Assembly (NCBI GenBank): GCA_045564655.1
Contig: JBJLGX010000008.1
Span: 49,607 to 113,606 of the forward strand
Direction of reading: 5' to 3'
Origin: UBA826 sp045564655
GTDB lineage: Bacteria; Chloroflexota; Dehalococcoidia; Lucifugimonadales; UBA826
DNA length: 64,000 nucleotides
The notes beneath the pieces are model-generated. The model did no database searches. It worked only from the letters and a program-made list of their open reading frames with translations, and was not told where the DNA came from. Below are positions 35,027-43,474 of this stretch, one piece after another. The translations under genes and the position numbers were made by a program. Within the stretch, counting starts at the first letter, position 1, and each line of letters starts with the position of its first letter.

Positions 35027-36883
35027 TTATCGAAAAACCCTAATATCCCCTACTCTCTTAGTAATCTGTTGTTGGTCCATATAATCTAATATAGCAATTG
35101 CATATTTTCGACTTGTTCCAAATTCGTCTCTTAAAACCGCAACTGTTATTTCACCTTTATCAGACAATATTTGTTGTACTTTTTCAACAATTCCTTGATA
35201 TACCGAATAAGAAAGTAATATTTTGTCGTCCAACTTAATAACTTTTTCTTGATCAACTAAAAATTCCAAAATTTGATCTCCTATTAATTCATTATTAGAA
35301 GTAAAAGGCTCTTTGTTTAATAAATCAAGAAACTCTTTAACCTGTATTGCTTGTTGCTCAGAAAGATTTGGGAAATGATCAGGTAATTTTATAAAAGATG
35401 CTCCTTCGACAATAACATCTTTGGTGTTTAATAAGTGTAAAACTTGATTATAGGCGGACGGGGTAGCATTAAGTTGATTACGCAAAAATTGTTTTGGAAC
35501 ACCATTTCTCAGAGGGTAATCAGAATGGTATTTTGATAAAATTTTTTCAACATCATCAGATAATTTATTCCAATTGTTCATAGAAATAAAGTCAGAATTT
35601 ACTATTTCATTTAAAGTACTCAAAATCAGTTTTTCATCTATTAAAATTTTCAACTCGTTAATGACAGCATCAATTCCAATGGTTGAAATTTCGGATATGT
35701 CTTGTACCCCAATAACGAGATCAGATTCATTAATAATGTTAAAAACTATATCCTTTGTAGAATCTGATAATAAAGAGTTCAATCTTTCAACAGTTTGAAA
35801 ATCTTTTCGTTTATGTCTTTTTGCATTAGCGGCAACAACAATTCCTCCTCCCAAAGTAGTCATATTAGACCTTATAACACAATAATCTCCTTTTAAAATT
35901 GGGACTGGGCGAACTGGCTTAATTTGAACCCATGTTGTTTCTCCAGAATCAACCGAATCTGTTTCAAGTAAACGTAGTATTGAAACCACTTCCATGCTGC
36001 CAACATGCAAAGTTACATGCATATTATGTCTTAATGGATTTGGAATAGAATCTAAAACACTAAGATATACATCAAAAGCTTCTGATGGCTTAATCCAATC
36101 AGGTGTTGTAAGAACTTCTCCTCTGGTTATATCTAAGTGATTAACACCTGATATATTAGCTGCAACTCTAGTTCCAGGATGCGCTGTGTCTTCGGATTTT
36201 TTATGTGTTTGTAATCCCCTAATCCTAACCTTTCGACCAGATGGAGATAATTCCATTTCTTCTCCAACATTCAAAGTACCATCAATCAAAGTACCTGTAA
36301 CAACAGTTCCGAATCCAGATACAGTAAAAGAACGATCAATTGGAAGCCTAGGTTTATATATGTCACGCCTAACGATTGTAGATGACAATAATTCTTCCAT
36401 TCCGGATAATAATAATTCTATTCCTTCTCCCGATTTTGCAGAAACACAATATATATTTGAAGTTTCAAATACAGTCCCTGAAATTAATTCTTCAACATCC
36501 GCTTTTACTAATTCAGCCCATTCGTCATCTACCAAATCTTTTTTTGTAAGTACTACCATTCCTTTCTGAACATTTAAAAGATCAAGAATAGCTAAATGTT
36601 CTAGGGTTTGGGGCATAATTGATTCATCCAAAGAAATAATTAACATTGCTAGATCTATAGACCCAATACCTGCCAACATATTATTGACAAATTTTTCATG
36701 TCCTGGCACATCAATCAAAGATATTTCAGTTCCATTTGAGAGTTTAAGCCATGCAAATCCAAGATCAATGGTCATCCCTCGATCTTTCTCTTCTTGGAGT
36801 CGATCAGGATCCATGCCAGTTAAAGCATTAATTAACGCAGTTTTACCATGGTCTACATGTCCGGCGGTTCCAATAACAAACAA
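35027..36883 (-). CDS. selB: Selenocysteine-specific elongation factor SelB
   Basis: EF-Tu-like GTPase delivering Sec-tRNA to UGA codons (618 aa). G motifs: GHVDHGKT (8-15), RGMTIDLGFAW, DVPGHEKF, TKKD and SAKSGEG. The middle shows the SelB domain II (RSFTVSGFGTVVTGT). The C-terminus has the winged-helix repeats that bind the SECIS hairpin. I chose TTG at 36883 because AAGGA lies 8 nt upstream and the GTPase fold begins at once; an upstream TTG (36922) would add 13 residues with no homology. No selA, selD or Sec tRNA is in the window. Confidence 0.92.
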   Translation of the reverse strand: MFVIGTAGHVDHGKTALINALTGMDPDRLQEEKDRGMTIDLGFAWLKLSNGTEISLIDVPGHEKFVNNMLAGIGSIDLAMLIISLDESIMPQTLEHLAILDLLNVQKGMVVLTKKDLVDDEWAELVKADVEELISGTVFETSNIYCVSAKSGEGIELLLSGMEELLSSTIVRRDIYKPRLPIDRSFTVSGFGTVVTGTLIDGTLNVGEEMELSPSGRKVRIRGLQTHKKSEDTAHPGTRVAANISGVNHLDITRGEVLTTPDWIKPSEAFDVYLSVLDSIPNPLRHNMHVTLHVGSMEVVSILRLLETDSVDSGETTWVQIKPVRPVPILKGDYCVIRSNMTTLGGGIVVAANAKRHKRKDFQTVERLNSLLSDSTKDIVFNIINESDLVIGVQDISEISTIGIDAVINELKILIDEKLILSTLNEIVNSDFISMNNWNKLSDDVEKILSKYHSDYPLRNGVPKQFLRNQLNATPSAYNQVLHLLNTKDVIVEGASFIKLPDHFPNLSEQQAIQVKEFLDLLNKEPFTSNNELIGDQILEFLVDQEKVIKLDDKILLSYSVYQGIVEKVQQILSDKGEITVAVLRDEFGTSRKYAIAILDYMDQQQITKRVGDIRVFR

Positions 36884-36992
36884 ATTCCAATCCTTACATT
36901 CAATATAAAAATAGTATAACAAGTATAATTTGCGCGTTATAATACTATTTGATAATTTATCTCTAAATTATTTTTATTTTATTGAGGTATAA

Positions 36993-37235
36993 ATGTTCGA
37001 TAATGTAGATTCCGGAGTACAAACTGTACTAGAAAACATGCAAACCATTGTTGCGTCAGAAGGAGGTAATTTAGAAGTTCTTTCATCTGACGATACAAGT
37101 ATAAAAATAAAATATGTTAAAGGGGTCAATGAAGAATGTCCAGAATGTGTTCCTGATCACGAAATGGTCAAGATGATGATTGAGAGCTCTTTATCTATAT
37201 ATGCGCCTCATATAACTTCAATGGAGTTATCTTAG
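36993..37235 (+). CDS. NifU C-terminal-like Fe-S scaffold domain protein
   Basis: An 80-residue protein similar to the NifU/Nfu C-terminal domain: VLENMQTIVASEGGNLEVLSS, then CPEC with CxxC, then a helix ending in IESSLSIYAPHI. The spacing fits the Nfu fold, but the usual GxCxxC lead-in reads NEECPEC. Assembly or transfer of Fe-S clusters is likely, with an unknown client. The 3' end overlaps thrC (other strand) by 4 nt. Confidence 0.72.
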   Translation: MFDNVDSGVQTVLENMQTIVASEGGNLEVLSSDDTSIKIKYVKGVNEECPECVPDHEMVKMMIESSLSIYAPHITSMELS

Positions 37236-38398
37236 TAAGATTCTAGATATTTTAATCCTGAACCTGTATTTAGTAACAAAACTTCTTCTTCTGGGGATAT
37301 ATGGTCAAGTTCTAAAAACTTCTTTAGCGCAACTGCTGTAGCTGCTCCTTCAGGACATACGAAAATACCTTCTGAAGAAGCTACATTCTTAGTCATTTCT
37401 AAGATTTCTTCATCAGAGACAGTAATTGCACCACCTCCACTATCTCGCAAAGCATTTAATATTAGATAATCGCCTACAGCTACAGGAACTCTTATTCCAG
37501 ACGCTAAGGTTTCAGCATTGACCCAAGGTTCTGCAAATTCAGTACCCTCTTCAAATGCTTTAACAATTGGGGCACATCCTTCTGATTGAACTGTATACAT
37601 TCGCGGCCTATCTGAACCAATCCACCCAAGTTTTTCCATTTCATCAAAAGCCTTCCACATCCCAACTATACCGGTACCTCCTCCTGTAGGATATATGATC
37701 ACATCAGGCAATCTCCAATCTAACTGTTCTGCTATTTCATAACCCATTGTTTTTTTCCCTTCAACTCTATAAGGCTCTTTTAAAGTTGATACATCAAATA
37801 ATCCCAGTTCTGCTGCTTTTTGATTAGATATAACTCCTGCATCATTTATGAGTCCATCTATTAAGGTCAAATTACCCGATGTGATATTTACCTCTTTTAT
37901 ATTTGCTTCAGGGGCATCTTTCGGCATGTATAAGTATGCTTCAATACCAGCTTTAGCGGCGTAGCTAGACATAGCTCCTGCAGCATTACCAGCAGAAGGC
38001 ATAGTTAACTTACGAATTCCTAATTCATATGCTTTAGAAACAGCTGCAGATAATCCCCTAGCTTTAAAGGAAGCAGTCGGATTTAAACCTTCATCTTTAA
38101 TAAGCAAATTAGTAACACCTAATTTATCACCTAATTTAGGGGTTTCAAATATAGGAGTAAATCCTTCCCCTAGAGTAATTATATTTTTAGGATCTAATAT
38201 TGGCATCATTTCAAAATAACGCCACATATTTGGAGGTCTAGTAACTAAATCATCTTTAGTAAAAGATTTCTTTGCTTGATCTGTATCATACCTTGCATAC
38301 AATACTTTTTCACAATTAGGACATAATTTTTGGGGAGAATCCGCTGAAACAACTGTAGGGCAGTACGTACACTGTAAATCTATTAAAAAACTCTTCAT
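37232..38398 (-). CDS. thrC: Threonine synthase
   Basis: PLP enzyme (388 aa) making threonine from O-phosphohomoserine. An N-terminal zinc-ribbon (CTYC, CPNC) is followed by LLIKDEGLNPTASFKARG, whose Lys binds PLP, and by GNAAGAMSSYAAKAG and PTGGGTGIVGMW. The ATG at 38398 has AGGA 10 nt upstream; a TTG two codons earlier is an alternative. Related carbamoyl-transfer-independent dehydratases lack the zinc ribbon, which supports ThrC. Confidence 0.93.
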   Translation of the reverse strand: MKSFLIDLQCTYCPTVVSADSPQKLCPNCEKVLYARYDTDQAKKSFTKDDLVTRPPNMWRYFEMMPILDPKNIITLGEGFTPIFETPKLGDKLGVTNLLIKDEGLNPTASFKARGLSAAVSKAYELGIRKLTMPSAGNAAGAMSSYAAKAGIEAYLYMPKDAPEANIKEVNITSGNLTLIDGLINDAGVISNQKAAELGLFDVSTLKEPYRVEGKKTMGYEIAEQLDWRLPDVIIYPTGGGTGIVGMWKAFDEMEKLGWIGSDRPRMYTVQSEGCAPIVKAFEEGTEFAEPWVNAETLASGIRVPVAVGDYLILNALRDSGGGAITVSDEEILEMTKNVASSEGIFVCPEGAATAVALKKFLELDHISPEEEVLLLNTGSGLKYLESY

Positions 38399-38528
38399 TA
38401 ACAAAGTATCCTTTATAACTCATCAAAATGGAATGATCCTAAATATATACTGAACATTAAATAGTAGAAATCAAATTTAATCAAATGTAATATAAGTCCT
38501 TATACATTAAAACTTGTAAAGGTGAGAG

Positions 38529-39464
38529 ATGGAAAAAAAAGATTTAGTTATCATTGGAGCCGGATCTGCCGGATTATCAGCCGGAATGTTTGGGGCTAGA
38601 TTAGGTATGGATTCATTAATAATAGAAATGCTTATGCCCGGTGGACTTGTAATTAATTCAGAAAAAATTGAGGACTACCCTGGGATACCCCAAGGAATAT
38701 CCGGTTCTGAATTAATAGGTCACATGCAAACACAAGCTTTAGATTCTGGTGCTGAAATAATACTTTCAGAAGTTACTAATATTAAAAAAGATATTTCGTC
38801 CACAAATTGGTTAGTTGAAACATATGAGAATTCATACAGTACTAAATCTATCATAATTGCGAGTGGATCACGGTTGAAAAAGTTAGGTGTTCCTGGAGAA
38901 GAAAAGTTGACAGGTGCGGGAGTATCTTATTGTGCTACGTGTGATGGAGCATTTTTCATTGATCAGAATGTCTCTGTAATTGGAGATGGGGATTCTGCCT
39001 TAGAAGAAGCCTTAACATTAACTGAATTTGCAAAAAAAGTTGAATTATACTCAAAAAATCAATATCTGAAAGGACAAAAAATACTCCAAGAGAAAGTTAT
39101 GTCCAATTCTCAAATTGACATCCATTATGAAAAAGAGATTGTGGAAATTATAGGAGAGACAGAAGTCGAAAAAATACGCCTCATAAATACACAATCACAA
39201 GATTATTCTTCAATCGATACAAATGGGGTATTCATATTTACTGGGCTAGACCCAAACACCGAATACCTAAATGGACTAGTAGAATTAGATTGCAATAAAA
39301 AAATCATTACAGATATATCCATGAGAACTAAATTACCTGGAATATTAGCAGCTGGAGATATCCGAAAAGACTCTGCTTCCCAACTCATAACGACATCAGG
39401 GGACGGAGTTACAGCCGCTATTAGTGCATACGAATATGTAAGCACTAATGAATGGATTCAATAA
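38529..39464 (+). CDS. trxB: Thioredoxin reductase (NAD(P)H-dependent FAD)
   Basis: Low-Mr flavoprotein (311 aa) with N-terminal GAGSAGLSAGMFGARLG, redox-active CATC in SYCATCDGAFF, a second dinucleotide fold VIGDGDSALEEA and C-terminal AAGDIRKDSASQLITTSGDG. It has AAAGGTGAGAG upstream of the ATG. The second fold reads GDGDSA where GGGDSA is usual. crcB starts on the base after its stop. Confidence 0.94.
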   Translation: MEKKDLVIIGAGSAGLSAGMFGARLGMDSLIIEMLMPGGLVINSEKIEDYPGIPQGISGSELIGHMQTQALDSGAEIILSEVTNIKKDISSTNWLVETYENSYSTKSIIIASGSRLKKLGVPGEEKLTGAGVSYCATCDGAFFIDQNVSVIGDGDSALEEALTLTEFAKKVELYSKNQYLKGQKILQEKVMSNSQIDIHYEKEIVEIIGETEVEKIRLINTQSQDYSSIDTNGVFIFTGLDPNTEYLNGLVELDCNKKIITDISMRTKLPGILAAGDIRKDSASQLITTSGDGVTAAISAYEYVSTNEWIQ

Positions 39465-39839
39465 ATGAATTGGATATTAGTCGCCGTAGGAGGGAGCCTG
39501 GGAGCTTTATCTAGGTATGGTATTGATAGAGCTATATTAGCTTCAACAGGCCACGCAGGAATAAGTGGTACTTTAATATCAAACACTTTAGGGTCTTTTT
39601 TACTAGGGCTGATTGTAGGAATAGGATTAGATAAATTCAATTGGTCAAGTAGTTATATTTTATTTATTACAGTTGGGTTTTGTGGATCGTTTACAACATT
39701 TTCTACTCTAACAATGGCTAGTATAAAACTTATGGAAGAAGGGGACTATATCAAAGGGACATTTAACATATTTATCAACCTGTTAGTAGGTATAACAGTT
39801 ACTTTATTTGGATTATGGTCTGGAAGGAATATGTTCTAG
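39465..39839 (+). CDS. crcB: Fluoride channel FluC/CrcB
   Basis: Small four-helix membrane protein (124 aa) that exports fluoride. Diagnostic motifs are GGSLGALSRYGIDR, SNTLGSFLLG and GFCGSFTTFSTLTMA. The ATG follows the trxB TAA without a gap, so translation is likely coupled. A single gene is present, so the channel would be a homodimer. No fluoride riboswitch pattern was seen upstream of trxB. Confidence 0.94.
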   Translation: MNWILVAVGGSLGALSRYGIDRAILASTGHAGISGTLISNTLGSFLLGLIVGIGLDKFNWSSSYILFITVGFCGSFTTFSTLTMASIKLMEEGDYIKGTFNIFINLLVGITVTLFGLWSGRNMF

Positions 39840-39889
39840 ATATTAGTAACATATATACTTAATGCTTTATACTAATAAACCTGTGATTT

Positions 39890-39963
39890 TGCCCGGTGGT
39901 GTAGTGGTATCACAAAGGACTTTGACTCCTTCGACCCAGGTTCGAATCCTGGCCGGGCAGCCA
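39890..39963 (+). tRNA. tRNA-Gln (TTG)
   Basis: Acceptor TGCCCGG pairs with CCGGGCA, the anticodon stem is AAGGA/TCCTT with loop CTTTGAC (anticodon TTG), and the T arm is CCAGG-TTCGAAT-CCTGG. The discriminator is G and CCA is encoded. Starting with U is usual for tRNA-Gln. 74 nt. Confidence 0.96.
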
Positions 39964-39984
39964 TCAATCAATCAAGGATAATAC

Positions 39985-40190
39985 ATGAGAGTAATTTTAT
40001 GCTTAATAAGTATTTTCTTTATCCCCATATCTGTCGGATTATTCAGAGACTCTTCAAAAAAATGGGGATATTCTTAGTAAATATATTGGTTGGATGGACT
40101 GGAATAGGTTGGATTATTGCATTAATATGGGAATTTATTTCAGAATCTACCGAAGAAAAAAATCTAAGGCTAAATAGTTATAAAGATTAA
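39985..40190 (+). pseudogene. Superinfection-immunity-like small membrane protein with -1 frameshift at A7
   Basis: Two frames together give a 68-residue two-helix protein like the Imm_superinfect (PF14373) family. Frame 0 starts at the ATG at 39985, with AAGGAT upstream, and encodes MRVILCLISIFFIPISVGLF to SSKK. It then stops at TAG (40075-40077). The -1 frame from 40062 continues with MGIFLVNILVGWTGIGWIIALIW, the family signature. The shift lies at seven A (40056-40062), which in frame 0 reads xxA AAA AAA, a classical -1 slippery heptamer. It could be a sequencing error, a true mutation or programmed frameshifting. Function of the family is poorly known. Confidence 0.7.
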
Positions 40191-40903
40191 ATTACAGATT
40201 GTAATCTTTGAAATATTCTTTTTTCCAATAGCATCCCGCCTTGAAGCGGAAATTCATCACTTATTGAAACAGATTTTTTAGCAGCTCTAACTAAATGTTG
40301 ATTCATATTTTTAATATTTTTAGCTAATGTTAAGGATTCAGATTCTAAGTTTTCAATATCCACAACCCTATCAACTAACCCAATAGATAAAGCATCTTTG
40401 GAACTTAATACTTTACGAGTTAATATAAAATCTAAAGTATTATTTAACCCAATAAATTTAGGCAAAGTCTGTGTACCTGCTGCCGCTGGCAAAAAACCTA
40501 ATGATATTTCTGGCATAGAAAAAGAGGCATCTGATGAAGAAATTCTAATATCGCATAATAGAGAAATCTCTACCCCTGAACCGATAACATATCCATGAAC
40601 AGAAGCAATAATCGGTTTTTCTATTTCCAGAAAAAGTCCCCACAAATCTCTAGATTCTCTAACTGATCGAGCAACTATTTGAGATGGAGCTGTCCCAAAT
40701 TCCGTAATGTCAGCACCTGAACAAAATCCTTTAGATCCTTCACCACATATAATTGCTACATCAGACTCGTTATCATCTTGGAAAAGTTTAAGCACTTCAT
40801 ACAAGTCATCTCGCATCTGTACACTAAACGCATTTATATACTCTGGCCTATTTAATTTTATGATTGCAATGCCATCATGTGAACTGTAAAGTACCGAATC
40901 CAT
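40187..40903 (-). CDS. Enoyl-CoA hydratase/isomerase (crotonase fold)
   Basis: A 238-residue crotonase with an oxyanion loop GFCSGADITEFG and both acidic catalytic positions: GSGVEISLLCD and MPEISLGFLPAAAGTQ. Hydration of a 2-enoyl-CoA is likely; the chain length is unknown. It lies 9 nt after a second crotonase gene and overlaps the frameshifted small gene on the other strand by 4 nt. Confidence 0.88.
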   Translation of the reverse strand: MDSVLYSSHDGIAIIKLNRPEYINAFSVQMRDDLYEVLKLFQDDNESDVAIICGEGSKGFCSGADITEFGTAPSQIVARSVRESRDLWGLFLEIEKPIIASVHGYVIGSGVEISLLCDIRISSSDASFSMPEISLGFLPAAAGTQTLPKFIGLNNTLDFILTRKVLSSKDALSIGLVDRVVDIENLESESLTLAKNIKNMNQHLVRAAKKSVSISDEFPLQGGMLLEKRIFQRLQSVI

Positions 40904-40912
40904 ATCGATTAT

Positions 40913-41626
40913 TTATTCCCCTTTAAATTTAGGGACCCTTTTTTCTATAAATGAATTAATCCCTTCAGACCGATCTTTAGTACTGTGCAATATAATATTA
41001 AGATCTGATTCAAATAATATTCCCTGCTTTAGCGGCATATTAATTCCATTAACTATAGCTTCTTTAACAAATTTAGTTGCAATAGGGGCAGAATTTTCTG
41101 AAATAGATTCTGCAATACTCATGGCTTTATCAATCGCAGAGTTTTCATCAATATAGGAAATCAATCCTATATTTTCAGCCTCGATTGAATCTATTTCTCT
41201 AGAAGTGAGAATTAAATCTAAAGCTCTACCTTTGCCAATTAGCCTCGGTAATATCTGAGTAGCTCCTCGAAACGGAATCTCATCATAAATTTGTTGCAAA
41301 GAAAATTTAGAATCCATTCTACAGATTCTAATATCACAAGCTGATATCAATTCTAACCCACAAGATTTAGCTTCTAATTCAATAGCAGCAATTACAGGAA
41401 TTTTTACACTAAGTAGCGTATTAATTAACCCTATACAATCATTTTGATTATTGATATGGCAATACGACACAAAATCTTCTACATCGGATGTAATAACTAA
41501 TACCTTGGTCAAATCATCAATAAAATCGTTACAAGTTTTTTCCAACTCAAAACAAAATGGTATTTTGCTACTTGACTCTCTTATACTAAATATAAGAACA
41601 TCATTTTCCTTTTTAACATCAATCAT
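40913..41626 (-). CDS. Divergent crotonase-fold protein
   Basis: A 237-residue crotonase-family protein, 9 nt upstream of the canonical paralogue. One acidic site is kept (CGLELISACDIRI), but the second region reads QQIYDEIPFRGATQ instead of PExxLGxxPxxGGTQ, and the CSGAD oxyanion loop is replaced (VEDFVSYCHINN). The reaction may be isomerisation or a different acyl-CoA step, or the subunit may be non-catalytic in a hetero-oligomer. The function is not certain. Confidence 0.8.
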   Translation of the reverse strand: MIDVKKENDVLIFSIRESSSKIPFCFELEKTCNDFIDDLTKVLVITSDVEDFVSYCHINNQNDCIGLINTLLSVKIPVIAAIELEAKSCGLELISACDIRICRMDSKFSLQQIYDEIPFRGATQILPRLIGKGRALDLILTSREIDSIEAENIGLISYIDENSAIDKAMSIAESISENSAPIATKFVKEAIVNGINMPLKQGILFESDLNIILHSTKDRSEGINSFIEKRVPKFKGE

Positions 41627-41658
41627 AATTTCTTAATCCTATATAGTGACAATAGAAT

Positions 41659-42780
41659 TTACTCTTCGGATAAATCAGGTATCAAATTATCTTTAACTAA
41701 ATTTTGCGAGTTTAAATTAGTGAAATATTTAAATATTTCTTTTGCCGCAGCTGCTATCGGCGGACCTAATATTACACCTGAAAGCCCCCCGATTTCGCTA
41801 CCTATTACTATGGCAACTAAAACTAAAAGTGGATGAATTTTTAAAGTAAAACTCTGTATCCTAGGTGTAATAACACCCCCATGTAAAAGTTGTAAAGCTC
41901 CAAACAATATAATTACCCACAATATTTTTTCAGGAGAAGTGGACAAAACAATCACTACTGTAGGGATAAAAGCCAACCAAACACCAATAATTGGTATAAG
42001 TTCAAAAATTCCAGCAAATGCTCCTAACAATATAGCGTAATCAATTCCAATAATCATCAATCCAACAGTGATTACAACCCAAACAAATCCTGCTAGGGTA
42101 ACTTGAGCTCTAACATAAGCTCCAATGACTCTATGCAATATATTTAAAAGTTCTGATATATGCCCTCTCCAAGAATTAGGAAAGAAGTCTACAAATGATG
42201 TTTTTAATGATTCTCTATCTTTTAAAAGATAAAAAACAAAAATTGGAGTTACCACTAATCCTATTACAAGTGTTAATGCATGAACAGCTATCGTTGCTGT
42301 ACGTTCAATAACGCTTTTAAATGAAGATACTAATATATTTCCCCCATCATTTAATACTTTATCAATCTCTAATCGAATTTGTTCCGGTATATTTGATGAA
42401 TATTCTTGGTTCCAGCTCTCAACATTCGCCCTAGCATTAGTAATAAATGCAGGAAGTTGATTCAACAAGTCTGTCGACTGAGACAAAAGTGGTGGGATTA
42501 ATAAAACTAAAGACCCCATCACAAAAATAATTAGAATTAAGTAAACAATACTTATAGAAAAAATTATGGCCAAATTAGGATAACGAGATCGAAGAGGTAA
42601 GAATTTCTCTATTATTTTAACAAAAGGATGTAAAATATAGGACACAACTATAGCTACAACGAATGGAAATAAAGCTCCTTTAATAAAATATGCGATTGCA
42701 ATAATTCCCGCAGATATAAAAAATATTAGGGCGATTTTAGATAATTTATCGAGTGTAATATTCATATTATTATCTTGCAT
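41659..42780 (-). CDS. AI-2E family permease (PerM/YdiK-like)
   Basis: Membrane protein (373 aa) with about eight helices and the family signatures in GLVVTPIFVFYLLKDRE, GIFELIPIIGVWLAF and SGVILGPPIAAA. Members are transporters of varied or unknown substrate; the AI-2 name is historic. It lies between the crotonase genes and jag, with 58 nt to jag. Confidence 0.88.
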   Translation of the reverse strand: MQDNNMNITLDKLSKIALIFFISAGIIAIAYFIKGALFPFVVAIVVSYILHPFVKIIEKFLPLRSRYPNLAIIFSISIVYLILIIFVMGSLVLLIPPLLSQSTDLLNQLPAFITNARANVESWNQEYSSNIPEQIRLEIDKVLNDGGNILVSSFKSVIERTATIAVHALTLVIGLVVTPIFVFYLLKDRESLKTSFVDFFPNSWRGHISELLNILHRVIGAYVRAQVTLAGFVWVVITVGLMIIGIDYAILLGAFAGIFELIPIIGVWLAFIPTVVIVLSTSPEKILWVIILFGALQLLHGGVITPRIQSFTLKIHPLLVLVAIVIGSEIGGLSGVILGPPIAAAAKEIFKYFTNLNSQNLVKDNLIPDLSEE

Positions 42781-42838
42781 AAAACAATCCTACTAATAAT
42801 TATTCAAAATCGAGAAGAATTAAAATTTAATTAAAATT

Positions 42839-43474
42839 CTAATGCGGTAATATTACAACTCTCCTTCCGTAACCCGAACCAGAACTTTCAGTATAAACGT
42901 CATCTTTTTCAGACAAAGTCATATGTACTACTCTTCTATCTCTTGCGGTCATTGGTTCTAATTCAATAGGTCGTCCTGTTTTTATAACTCGTTGGGCGAC
43001 TCGTTTAGCTAAATTGGTTAAAGATTGTTGTCGTCTTGTGTCATACCCTTCAACATCTAAAGATAAATTTATCCTTTGATCAGTTTTGTTCATAACTATT
43101 AAGCGTACTATTAATTGCAAAGCCCGCAAGGTCTCCCCTCTTCTGCCAATGAGTAATCCTGAATCTTCTCCTTCAAGTTCAAATAAAGGAGCCAATTCTT
43201 CATCTAAATTAGCCTGAGTCAAATTACATACTACCTCTACTCCCAACATCGAAATCAAATCATTGATAGTGTCACCTGATATCTCAAGAATATCTGTTTC
43301 CCCATCTAATTTTGATATTTTTACTTTAGCTAACTCACTACCAATACCCAAAAGCCCAGGTTTGCCTCTACTAATTATGTCTATTTCTACCTCTACGCGA
43401 CTTACGTTTAGTTCTCTTAGCCCGATCTCTATCGCGTCTTCTACTGTCTTGCCCGTCATTACTATCGAGTTCAT
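42839..43474 (-). CDS. jag: Jag/KhpB RNA-binding protein (Jag-N, KH, R3H)
   Basis: A 211-residue protein with Jag-N (GKTVEDAIEIGLRELNVSR, PGLLGIG), a KH domain (GLLIGRRGETLRALQLIV) and a C-terminal R3H domain (ELEPMTARDRRVVHMTL). In Firmicutes KhpB/EloR acts with KhpA in cell elongation and sRNA binding. The ATG at 43474 has GGAG upstream. The first ~34 codons overlap the yidC tail by 104 nt in another frame. Confidence 0.93.
   Translation of the reverse strand: MNSIVMTGKTVEDAIEIGLRELNVSRVEVEIDIISRGKPGLLGIGSELAKVKISKLDGETDILEISGDTINDLISMLGVEVVCNLTQANLDEELAPLFELEGEDSGLLIGRRGETLRALQLIVRLIVMNKTDQRINLSLDVEGYDTRRQQSLTNLAKRVAQRVIKTGRPIELEPMTARDRRVVHMTLSEKDDVYTESSGSGYGRRVVILPH

Noticed and set aside
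36884..36922. Upstream TTG start of selB adding 13 residues
   Set aside because: The added residues have no homology and the AAGGA site is placed for the TTG at 36883.
38405..38528. Fluoride riboswitch upstream of trxB-crcB
   Set aside because: I see no pattern resembling the crcB motif; only AT-rich sequence and a short AATCAAAT direct repeat.
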